Made by a program: the position numbers and the translations under genes
Shown: piece after piece, positions 31,224-37,826 of the stretch
Position numbering within the stretch: the stretch's first letter is position 1
Layout of the letters: each line of letters starts with the position of its first letter
Assembly (NCBI RefSeq): GCF_007049795.1
Contig: NZ_SCFY01000034.1
Coordinates: forward strand, 1 to 37,826
Direction: 5' to 3'
DNA: 37,826 nt
From: Ectopseudomonas mendocina
GTDB taxonomy: Bacteria > Pseudomonadota > Gammaproteobacteria > Pseudomonadales > Pseudomonadaceae
Notes under the pieces: model-generated
Databases searched by the model: none
Told to the model about the DNA's origin: nothing
Seen by the model: the letters and a program-made list of their open reading frames with translations, nothing else

Positions 31224-31259
31224 GGTTCTATACCAATTGAGTGACTCGGTAATAGAACC
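31224..31259. repeat. Inverted repeat at the galU (copy 1) start
   Basis: GGTTCTATACC (31224-31234) and GGTAATAGAACC (31248-31259) pair along nearly their whole length, with one base bulged. The repeat begins directly upstream of the ATG at 31222 on the minus strand, covering the ribosome-binding region. A further AGAACC lies at 31270-31275. Confidence 0.6.
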
Positions 31260-31391
31260 TGACCCGTTTAGAACCTTTACGGTTCAAGATATTTCAGCAG
31301 GCGCCGTTTCGCTGCTGCAATTTTGCGAAGTGCGACACCTCGACCTCAGCACGCGGATGCCGAGGTGCCGCAGCGAACGACAAGCCGCCCT

Positions 31392-31772
31392 CTAGGCGAG
31401 ATAACGGCTCACTTCGATCAGATTGCCGTCCGGGTCGCGAAAATACACCGACTCGATTGGACCGACGGCGCCAGTACGTGCCACCGGCCCCTCCTCTACC
31501 GTCACGCCCTGCTCGGCCAGGTGAGCCATTACACGCTCCAGCGGCCACAGGGTGATCAGGCACAGATCGATGGCGCCCGGTGTTGGCTTGATCGCCTTGG
31601 GCTCGAACTCACGCCCGGCCTGATGCAGGTTGAATTTCTGCTTGCCGAATACCAGAGCGCTACGCCCGGCACCGAAGCGCTCGTGACGCATGCCCAGCAC
31701 ACGCTGGTAAAAGTCGACGGTGACGTCGATGTCCGCCACCGTCAGCACCAGATGGTCCAGTCTCTCGATCAT
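31392..31772 (-). CDS. VOC-family (glyoxalase/bleomycin-resistance fold) protein
   Basis: This 126-residue single VOC module starts at ATG 31772 (longer frames run back into the upstream gene). It begins MIERLDHLVLTVADIDVTVDFYQRVLGM and ends FRDPDGNLIEVSRYLA. Metal-binding positions of the fold are visible: His7 in the first strand, a residue around the QHQ-type second motif (KFNLHQAG), and Glu in NLIEVSRY. Members of this group act as virulence-type or fosfomycin-like thiol transferases or as glyoxalase relatives; the substrate is unknown. It follows the YicG-type gene with 2 bases between stop and start. Confidence 0.88.
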   Translation of the reverse strand: MIERLDHLVLTVADIDVTVDFYQRVLGMRHERFGAGRSALVFGKQKFNLHQAGREFEPKAIKPTPGAIDLCLITLWPLERVMAHLAEQGVTVEEGPVARTGAVGPIESVYFRDPDGNLIEVSRYLA

Positions 31773-31774
31773 GC

Positions 31775-32398
31775 TCAATGCCTGTCCAGCAGATGAAAAC
31801 GCGGCAACCCGAGGTGCCAGTGAATCGCCGCCAGGCGCGCTGCCAGCACTACGAACATTGCCGCCGCGGTATCCAGCCAGTGTGGCGTGCCCAGGGCACG
31901 CAGGCCGATAAAGGTCAGCGCGCCGGCGATACAGGCCGTGGCGTAGATTTCCTTCTGGAAGATCAGCGGAATCTCGTTGCACAGCACGTCGCGAATCACC
32001 CCGCCGACAACACCAGTCATCACCCCCATGATCACCGCGGTGCTGATCGGCGTACCGTGTTGCAGCGCCAGTTCAGTGCCGTACACGGTAAACACAGCCA
32101 GGCCAAAGGCATCGGCGATCAGCAGGCCCTTCTCGTGAATCGGGCGGGTCATGCGTACCCAGGCCACGGTGCCCAGTGCCGCCAGGGAAGCGACCAGGAT
32201 GTAGGTGTCGTCGCGAATCCAGCTGACCGGATGGTTGTCCAGAATCAGGTCGCGCAACGTGCCGCCACCCAGTGCGGTGACGATGGCCATCACCAGCACG
32301 CCGAACAGGTCCATGGACTTGCGCCCCGCCATCAGCGCACCGGTGATGGCAAACACCGCTACGCCGAACAGGTCTGCGACATAGAAAAGCTTTTCCAT
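31775..32398 (-). CDS. TRIC-type (YicG/UPF0126) membrane protein
   Basis: This 207-residue integral membrane protein has seven hydrophobic segments and the two repeated halves of the bacterial TRIC/UPF0126 family. The repeats contain the glycine-rich elements ALGGGTLRDLIL and GVVGGVIRDVLC. It also has the characteristic FGVAVFAITGALMAGRK and AFGLAVFTVYGTELAL. TRIC proteins form trimeric K+-permeable channels; related family members have been linked to amino-acid export, so substrate is uncertain. ATG 32398 is used; a longer frame up to 32497 overlaps gor. It lies 8 bases after gor and just before the VOC gene, so the three are probably co-transcribed. Confidence 0.9.
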   Translation of the reverse strand: MEKLFYVADLFGVAVFAITGALMAGRKSMDLFGVLVMAIVTALGGGTLRDLILDNHPVSWIRDDTYILVASLAALGTVAWVRMTRPIHEKGLLIADAFGLAVFTVYGTELALQHGTPISTAVIMGVMTGVVGGVIRDVLCNEIPLIFQKEIYATACIAGALTFIGLRALGTPHWLDTAAAMFVVLAARLAAIHWHLGLPRFHLLDRH

Positions 32399-32405
32399 GC
32401 TGTCC

Positions 32406-33764
32406 TCAGCGACTGACCGGCGTACGCAGGGTGACGAACTCCTCGGCGGCGCTCGGGTGCACACCGATGGTCTCGTCGAAGATCTGTTTGGTCGCACCAG
32501 CTTTCAGCGCGACAGCCAGGCCCTGAACGATCTCGCCGGCCTCCGGGCCGACCATATGGCAGCCGAGCACGCGGTCGCTGTCGGCATCGACCACCAGCTT
32601 CATCAGCGTGCGCTCGGGGTTCTCGGTCAGCGTCAGCTTCATCGGGCGGAAGCGGCTCTCGAAGATCTTCACCTTGTGCCCGTCCTCGATAGCCTGCTCC
32701 TCGCTAAGGCCAACGGTGCCGATGTTCGGCAGGCTGAATACGGCGGTGGGAATCATGCTGTAATCCAGCGGCCGGTACTCATCGGGCTTGAACAGCCGGC
32801 GAGCCACGGCCATGCCTTCGGCCAGTGCGACCGGGGTCAGCTGCACGCGGCCGATGACATCGCCAAGGGCGAGAATCGACGGCGTGGAGCTCTGGAACAG
32901 GTCATCGACCTCGACGTAGCCGCGCTTGTCCAGTTTGACCTCGACGTTTTCCAGGCCGAGGTTATCGAGCATCGGCCGGCGACCGGTGGCGTAGAACACG
33001 CAGTCGGCATCCAGTACGCGACCATCCTTGAGCGTCGCGGCCAGGCTGCCATCGGCCTTGTGTTCGATGCTGGCGATGTCGGCGTTGAACTGCAAATCCA
33101 GGCCCTTCTTGCTCAGTTCATCGCGCAGGTGCTCACGTACCGCACCATCGAAGCCACGCAGGAACAGCTCGCCGCGATACAGCAACGAAGTCTGCGCGCC
33201 CAGGCCATGGAAAATCGAGGCGAACTCCACGGCGATATAACCGCCGCCGACCACCAGTACGCGCTTGGGCAGTTGTTTGAGGAAGAAGGCTTCGTTGGAG
33301 CTGATAGCGTGCTCGCGACCGGGAATATCGGGAATCTGCGGCCAGCCGCCGGTGGCGATCAGGATGCGTTCAGTACTATGCCGCCGGCCGTTCACTTCGA
33401 CGGTATGCGCATCGACGATACGCGCATGACCTTCGAACAGACTCACACCACTATTGGTCAACAGATTGCGGTAGATGCCATTGAGGCGTTCGATCTCGCG
33501 GTTCTTGTTGGCGATCAATGTCGCCCAGTCGAAATTCGCTTCGCCCAGCGACCAGCCGAAACCCGAGGCCTGCTCGAAGTCCTCGGCGAAATGCGCGCCG
33601 TACACCAGCAGTTTTTTCGGTACGCAACCGACATTGACGCAGGTGCCGCCCAGATAGCGGCTCTCGGCGACCGCGACGCGGGCACCATAACCAGCGGCGA
33701 AGCGCGCCGCACGTACGCCGCCGGAACCGGCGCCGATCACGAACAGGTCGAAGTCGTAACTCAT
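32406..33764 (-). CDS. gor: Glutathione-disulfide reductase
   Basis: Gor reduces GSSG to GSH with NADPH. The 452-residue chain has the FAD-binding GAGSGGVRAAR at 11-21, the redox-active disulfide Cys42-Cys47 (GGTCVNVGCVPKK), the NADPH-binding VGGGYIAVEFA, and the C-terminal active-site His (GVHPSAAEEF). It is full length for the family. Together with the neighbouring VOC proteins this is a redox and thiol-linked core cluster. The gene order ugd-galU-VOC-gor matches PA2022-PA2025 of P. aeruginosa as I recall it. Confidence 0.96.
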   Translation of the reverse strand: MSYDFDLFVIGAGSGGVRAARFAAGYGARVAVAESRYLGGTCVNVGCVPKKLLVYGAHFAEDFEQASGFGWSLGEANFDWATLIANKNREIERLNGIYRNLLTNSGVSLFEGHARIVDAHTVEVNGRRHSTERILIATGGWPQIPDIPGREHAISSNEAFFLKQLPKRVLVVGGGYIAVEFASIFHGLGAQTSLLYRGELFLRGFDGAVREHLRDELSKKGLDLQFNADIASIEHKADGSLAATLKDGRVLDADCVFYATGRRPMLDNLGLENVEVKLDKRGYVEVDDLFQSSTPSILALGDVIGRVQLTPVALAEGMAVARRLFKPDEYRPLDYSMIPTAVFSLPNIGTVGLSEEQAIEDGHKVKIFESRFRPMKLTLTENPERTLMKLVVDADSDRVLGCHMVGPEAGEIVQGLAVALKAGATKQIFDETIGVHPSAAEEFVTLRTPVSR

Positions 33765-33836
33765 GGGGTATCTCCTTGGCAGACGAGGAGCATACCGTAA
33801 AGGCCCGCGCTAAGCTGAACGCCGGAGGTGGAGAAC

Positions 33837-34259
33837 ATGCGCCCTACCCTAACTCACCTGGCCCTGCACGTCCCCGATCTCGACGCCTGCATCGCCTTCT
33901 ATCAACGTTTCTGCGCCATGAAGGTGATCCACGAGCGCCCCGACAAGGGCACACGCATCGTCTGGATGGCCGAGCCGGGCAAGGAACACCAGTTCATCTT
34001 CGTGATCATGCCGGGCGGGCAAGACCGCAACCTGGCTGCCAATGACTACAGCCACTTCGGTTTTGCCCTGGGCAGCCGCGCAGAGGTCGATCGCATCGCC
34101 GCCATGGCCGAAGACGACGGCTGCCTGATCTGGGCACCACGCGACGAACCCTACCCGGTTGGCTATTACTGCGGCCTGCGCGACCCGGCCGGCAATTACG
34201 TCGAATTCAGCTACGGCCAGCCGCTCGGGCCTGGCTCCGAGGAAATGCCCATCCCCTGA
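33837..34259 (+). CDS. VOC-family dioxygenase/glyoxalase-like protein (PA2024-like)
   Basis: This 140-residue VOC protein starts at ATG 33837, with GGAGG 8 bases upstream. It starts MRPTLTHLALHVPDLDACIAFYQ and has KGTRIVWMAEPGKEHQFIFVIM and YSHFGFALGSR, ending DPAGNYVEFSYGQP. Candidate metal ligands are His10, the His of KEHQF or SHFGF, and the Glu of YVEFS. It lies divergent to gor and convergent to galU copy 2, sharing the terminator at 34266-34289. Annotators have called this locus a ring-cleaving dioxygenase in P. aeruginosa, but the substrate is unproven as far as I know. Confidence 0.9.
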   Translation: MRPTLTHLALHVPDLDACIAFYQRFCAMKVIHERPDKGTRIVWMAEPGKEHQFIFVIMPGGQDRNLAANDYSHFGFALGSRAEVDRIAAMAEDDGCLIWAPRDEPYPVGYYCGLRDPAGNYVEFSYGQPLGPGSEEMPIP

Positions 34260-34265
34260 AATGCA

Positions 34266-34289
34266 AAACGCCACCGGAGGGTGGCGTTT
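34266..34289. terminator. Two-way terminator between the VOC gene and galU (copy 2)
   Basis: AAACGCCACC and GGTGGCGTTT form a perfect 10-bp stem with a GGAG loop, with A residues on the left and T residues on the right. It can end both convergent transcripts. Confidence 0.85.
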
Positions 34290-34307
34290 CGTTTACCTGA
34301 AGGCGTA

Positions 34308-35147
34308 TCAGAACGCCTTGCCGGTCTTGTACAGGTTTTCGAAGCAGAAGTTGGTCGCGTCGATGTAACCCTCGGCGCTGCCGCAATCGAAACGCTGGCC
34401 CTTGAACTTGTACGCCATCACGCAACCCTGCTGGGCCTGACGCATCAGGGCGTCGGTGATCTGGATCTCACCACCCTTGCCCGGCGGCGTGCTGCGGATC
34501 AGGTCGAAGATGTCCGGGGTCAGGATGTAGCGACCGATGATCGCCAGGTTCGACGGCGCGTCCTCAGGCTTGGGCTTCTCCACCATGTTGCTGACGCGGT
34601 AGATGTCGTCGCGAATCATCTCGCCATCGATCACGCCGTACTTGTAGGTCTCGTCCTTCGGCACTTCCTGAATCGCGACGATGGAGCAACGGAACTGGTT
34701 GTACAGTTTGACCATCTGCGCCAGTACGCTGTCGCCTTCCAGGTTCAGGCACAGGTCGTCGGCCAGAACCACGGCGAACGGCTCGTCACCGATCAGCGGC
34801 TGACCGCAGAGGATGGCGTGGCCCAGGCCTTTCATTTCTACCTGGCGGGTGTAGGAGAAGCTGCACTCGTCGATCAGACGACGGATGCCAACCAGATACT
34901 TCTCTTTGTCGGTGCCCTTGATCTGGTGCTCGAGCTCGTAGCTCACGTCGAAATGATCTTCCAGCGCGCGCTTGCCGCGACCGGTGACGATGGAGATCTG
35001 GCTCAGACCAGCCTCCAGCGCTTCTTCGACGCCGTACTGAATCAGTGGCTTGTTCACCACCGGAAGCATTTCCTTGGGCATTGCCTTGGTAGCAGGCAGG
35101 AAGCGCGTGCCGTAACCGGCAGCGGGGAACAGGCATTTTTTGATCAT
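34308..35147 (-). CDS. galU: UTP-glucose-1-phosphate uridylyltransferase (copy 2)
   Basis: This second, complete GalU has 279 residues and all the motifs (PAAGYGTRFLPATKAMPKEMLPV, GLGHAIL, VVLADDLC, VEKPKPEDAPSN, QRFDCGSAEGY). GGGAG lies 4 bases before the ATG. Its position next to ugd matches the usual Pseudomonas locus, so this is probably the ancestral copy and the 30356-31222 gene the extra one. Its C-terminus ends earlier (FCFENLYKTGKAF) than copy 1. The two proteins are similar but clearly diverged, which suggests an old duplication or acquisition rather than a recent one. Confidence 0.96.
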   Translation of the reverse strand: MIKKCLFPAAGYGTRFLPATKAMPKEMLPVVNKPLIQYGVEEALEAGLSQISIVTGRGKRALEDHFDVSYELEHQIKGTDKEKYLVGIRRLIDECSFSYTRQVEMKGLGHAILCGQPLIGDEPFAVVLADDLCLNLEGDSVLAQMVKLYNQFRCSIVAIQEVPKDETYKYGVIDGEMIRDDIYRVSNMVEKPKPEDAPSNLAIIGRYILTPDIFDLIRSTPPGKGGEIQITDALMRQAQQGCVMAYKFKGQRFDCGSAEGYIDATNFCFENLYKTGKAF

Positions 35148-35189
35148 GGGACTCCCTAATGGGGACGGTTGGAATGCGCGCTCAGTCTA

Positions 35190-36550
35190 TCAAGCCGCGC
35201 TAGCCTTACAACTGCCGCTTGCAGGTCGACCGATGCCACGATAAAGAAAACCCAGCTCCGCCAACTGATCGGCGTCATAGATATTGCGCCCATCGAACAG
35301 CACCGGCATGCGCATCGCCCCGCGAACACGCGGGAAATCCGGCTGACGAATCTGCTTCCACTCCGTCACCAGTACCAACGCATCTGCCCCCTGGGCGACG
35401 GCATAGGGGGATTCGCTGAGCACTAACTGCCCCGCCTCCACGGCCGACGCATAGCGCGCAGCCACAGCTGCCGTGGCAGCAGGGTCGCAAGCCTGCACCT
35501 TGGCACCAGCCGTTAGCAGTGCATCGAGCAACACCAAACTGGGCGCCTCGCGTAGATCGTCAGTACCGGGCTTGAATGCCAACCCCCAGAGCGCGACGAC
35601 CCGCCCCTGCAAGTGGCCATTGAAATGCTCGCGCAGGGCCTGGAACAGCAGCGTTTTCTGCAGCGCATTGCGCGCCTCGACCGCCCGCAGGATGCCCGGC
35701 TCAATGCCCTCGTGCTCAGCCGTGCGGATCAACGCCTTCACATCCTTGGGAAAGCACGAGCCGCCGTAGCCACAGCCGGCATAGATGAAGTGCGTGCCGA
35801 TGCGCCTGTCGCTACCGATGCCGCGGCGTACCTCCTCGATATCCACACCAAGGCGCGCGCAGATGCCCGCCATCTCGTTGATAAAGGAAATCTTGGTCGC
35901 CAGAAAGGCATTGGCCGCGTACTTGCTGAACTCGGCGGCGCGCACGCCCATGCACAACAGGCGGTCGTGATTACGCAGAAATGGCGCATACAGCCGGCGC
36001 AACAGCTAACGCCCACGCTCATCGTCGCAGCCGACAATCACCCGGTCGGGGCGCATGAAATCCTCGACAGCTGAACCTTCCTTGAGAAACTCCGGATTGC
36101 TCGCCACGGTCACCCGCGCCCGTTGCTCCCGACGCGCCAGACCAGCGTTGATGCGCTGCGCCACACGCTCAGCGGTGCCCACCGCACCGTGGATTTGTCC
36201 ACGACCAGGCACGCATGATCGAGCCGTTCACCCAGCTCGTCGGCAACCGCCAGTACATGGCTCAGATCGGCCGAACCGTCCTCGCCACTGGGCGTACCCA
36301 CCGCAATGAAAATCACCTCGGCGCGGCGGGTGCCGGCCTTAAGCTGCGAAGTGAAGCTGAGCTGCCCACCGGCCAACTGCGCCTTGAGCATCGCCTCCAG
36401 GCCAGGCTCATAGATCGGCACCTCACCTCGCGAAAGCATTGCGACGCGCTGCGGATCTCGCTCGACGCAGACCACCTGATTGCCCATCTCGGCAAAACAG
36501 GTCGCCGTCACCAAACCTACGTGTCCTGCTCCAATCACGCATATCTGCAT
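35190..36550 (-). pseudogene. ugd: UDP-glucose 6-dehydrogenase broken by a frameshift and an amber codon
   Basis: Ugd oxidises UDP-glucose to UDP-glucuronate. The N-terminal NAD domain starts at ATG 36550 with AGGAGG upstream (MQICVIGAGHVGLVTATCFAEMG) and continues to VVDKSTV, where a one-base deletion near 36185 (expected CCGGTG, found CGGTG) shifts the frame. In the next frame the protein continues VGTAERVAQRINAGL to CDDERGR, then meets TAG at 36006-36008, where relatives probably have Gln (CAG). After the stop it resumes LLRRLYAPFLRN, with the catalytic Cys motif GYGGSCFPKD and EFSKYAANAFLATKISFINEM intact. With both lesions the gene cannot make a full enzyme. One of the two could be a sequencing error. 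Confidence 0.9.
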
Positions 36551-36929
36551 CGCAGCATCCTCCTGGCCGATGCTGCGATTGCAACCAATCGCGGTGGCAG
36601 CGATATGACGGAGCGACGAAGGAATGATGACAGGCAGCGGCTGGAAACGCTGATATGAGGCGAGGTTCATTCGCACCCTGTCAGGATGCTGCGTAAAGAT
36701 GCGCTGACTAGAAAAGCAAAAGCCCCTGTAGGTTTCCCTGCAGAGGCTTTGTGTAGGTGAAGGGGTTAGAACCCGTTTTGGTAGCGTACCAATTCGTGCC
36801 AAACCCGCTCGTTACGGGCTTTCCGCTTCCCTCGCCGGCTCGATTCGTCGCTATTCGGCTCTATGATTTCGACAGTTTTTCGACACTTGCGCCAAGTCTC
36901 TCGCTGATCATTTCCGCGACAGCCCAACA
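36551..36929. other. Intergenic region between ugd and the terminal accessory gene
   Basis: There is no supported gene in this stretch. It holds a minus-strand terminator at 36718-36750 and a perfect 6-bp dyad TTGGTA-GCG-TACCAA at 36778-36792. Around 36900 the base composition changes from GC-rich to AT-rich, marking the border between core and accessory DNA. Confidence 0.6.
36718..36750 (-). terminator. Probable intrinsic terminator
   Basis: AAAGCCCCTGTAGG and CCTGCAGAGGCTTT pair around a TTTC loop with one G-U and a small bulge; on the minus strand a T-rich tail (TTTTGCTTTTC) follows. It would end transcription coming from the right, before ugd. Confidence 0.6.
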
Positions 36930-37763
36930 CTAAAAAAACTTTACATCTCCAATAATATCATCCCTTGTTATCACTGGAATCTCTGGACTAACCGGAGAAA
37001 GCTTAGACATAGAGTTCGCAAGCGCCCCCATTAACTGCATAGTCAAGTGCGCATATTCCAAAGCATCCTTTGCACTTTCATAATTCTCCAAAGCATTAGA
37101 AAATCGTGCAAAATTAAGCTCAGGGTCTTCAAAATAACTTCCAGAACTACGCCCCCCTGCAATTCCTGATGGATCATTAGGTAAAGGTAGCTTTATCGCA
37201 GGCAATCTTTGGCCCTGTGTCATTTCGAGTGATTGACATACTGCGTATAACGTACGATCTGCCTTTGCCAATGGGGCCGAGTGAACCACAAGATCTCTGT
37301 AAGCCCCTAACTCATAAAGCCAGCCACCTTCTGTCGCACTTGCCTTAAGCTCTAAGCCGGCTTTATCGCTAGGACTATCTTTTTTCCAGATCTTGCACAG
37401 ACCGCCTAAAGTAGTTCTTTTACTACCACCCCCATCTTTCCCCTTATAGGTCATCAACCAATAAAACTCAGAAAGGTAGTCCCTAAGGATACATACATCT
37501 ACCAGATACGATTGAACAGACAGATAAGATAGCGCTGTATACCCATTAGCAAATCTCTCCCCGTCCTTAAATCGCCCATCCTTTATCCGACTATTCAGCA
37601 GGTCATTGTAGCTTTCGGATAACTGCCTTAATCTCCACTCGCAAGCCTTTAGCTGGTGTGAAATCCGAGCAGCGACATCACAAAGCTCAGCCTCTTTTTT
37701 TTTTGAATGCCGAATGCGCGATGAATGACTGATCTTGCCCAGCAACCGTGGACACAGTTTCAA
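36930..37763 (-). CDS. Unknown AT-rich accessory protein with a HEPN-like RxxxxH motif, 5' end cut by an IS
   Basis: This 277-residue frame is AT-rich and uses codons unlike the rest of the window, which suggests recent acquisition. It contains helical stretches (QLKACEWRLRQLSESYNDLLN, YLVDVCILRDYLSEFYWL) and the motif YRDLVVHSAP, an Arg-x4-His pattern of the kind used by HEPN ribonucleases. It ends VITRDDIIGDVKFF. The first 11 residues, from a TTG start, come from the end of the IS3-family element, so the original N-terminus is lost or the true start is further downstream. A run of ten T residues lies at 37695-37704. I do not recognise a family; a HEPN-type toxin or defence protein is a guess. 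Confidence 0.55.
   Translation of the reverse strand: MKLCPRLLGKISHSSRIRHSKKKEAELCDVAARISHQLKACEWRLRQLSESYNDLLNSRIKDGRFKDGERFANGYTALSYLSVQSYLVDVCILRDYLSEFYWLMTYKGKDGGGSKRTTLGGLCKIWKKDSPSDKAGLELKASATEGGWLYELGAYRDLVVHSAPLAKADRTLYAVCQSLEMTQGQRLPAIKLPLPNDPSGIAGGRSSGSYFEDPELNFARFSNALENYESAKDALEYAHLTMQLMGALANSMSKLSPVSPEIPVITRDDIIGDVKFF
37730..37754. repeat. Probable terminal inverted repeat of an IS3-family element
   Basis: The 25 bases begin TGATCTTGCCCAG on the plus strand and end TGGACA, just downstream of the transposase stop (37760-37762 on the minus strand). The TG start is typical of IS3-family ends, so the element probably occupies 37730 to beyond the window. Confidence 0.6.
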
Positions 37764-37826
37764 GCACTCATCCGGGCCTCGTAGGCTTGCGGGCTGATGT
37801 GCCCCAGCGTGCTATGTCGCCGCTGG
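37760..37826 (-). CDS. IS3-family transposase OrfB, C-terminal end (partial)
   Basis: The last 21 codons of a transposase are visible, running off the window's right edge: QRRHSTLGHISPQAYEA, then RMSA and TGA. This RRHSTLGxxSP signature is typical of IS3-family OrfB (rve integrase) C-termini. The rest of the element is outside the window. Confidence 0.85.
   Translation of the reverse strand, partial: QRRHSTLGHISPQAYEARMSA

Noticed and set aside
32397..33800. A 467-codon plus-strand open frame antisense to gor.
   Set aside because: It is a high-GC antisense shadow; gor is complete on the minus strand.
27436..36008. Use of TAG as a sense codon.
   Set aside because: TAG ends cusA, copS and other normal genes here, and ugd also has a frameshift.

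Overview
The window comes from a Pseudomonas genome, probably of the P. oleovorans/mendocina/aeruginosa side of the genus. The evidence is the ugd-galU-VOC-gor gene order (which I recall as PA2022-PA2025 in PAO1), PtrA- and DUF2790-type proteins, an OprD-family porin, and GC-rich codon use. Family names below come from reading motifs, not from database searches.

Region 1 (about 0.7-27 kb) is a copper/silver resistance island. It is flanked on the left by a truncated IS66-family transposase and on the right by a tyrosine-recombinase gene broken by an amber codon. Its contents, left to right: a small Cys-rich exported protein and a cusCBA efflux operon; a PtrA/DUF2790 fusion protein; an OprD-family porin; a minus-strand operon copA (multicopper oxidase)-small Met/His protein-copB-His-tailed cytochrome c-DUF411 protein; ptrA; a bufferin cluster bufA-bufB-bufC, a RiPP-type copper-chelation module; copZ behind a CueR-type promoter; a two-gene class 2 OLD nuclease/UvrD helicase (Gabija-like) module; a Cu(I) P1B-ATPase with a DUF2933 membrane protein; two CopI-like cupredoxins; a third PtrA-type protein; and the copRS two-component system. 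Six sites resembling the Pseudomonas CopR box lie in front of these units, which suggests one regulon that oxidises, sequesters, chaperones and exports copper.

Region 2 (about 28.2-36.6 kb) looks like core chromosome: a GNAT-Rnk fusion protein, an SDR oxidoreductase that seems to lack its second beta strand, galU (copy 1), a VOC protein, a TRIC/YicG-type membrane protein, glutathione reductase, a second VOC protein, galU (copy 2), and a ugd gene broken by both a frameshift and an amber codon.

Region 3 (36.6 kb to the end) is accessory again: an AT-rich gene with an RxxxxH motif of HEPN type, whose upstream end is cut by an IS3-family element running off the window.

The most interesting points are the bufferin cluster with an unidentified partner gene, the three PtrA-type proteins sharing one N-terminal module, the anti-phage-type module inside the metal island, the His-tailed cytochrome c, and the decay of ugd beside duplicated galU.
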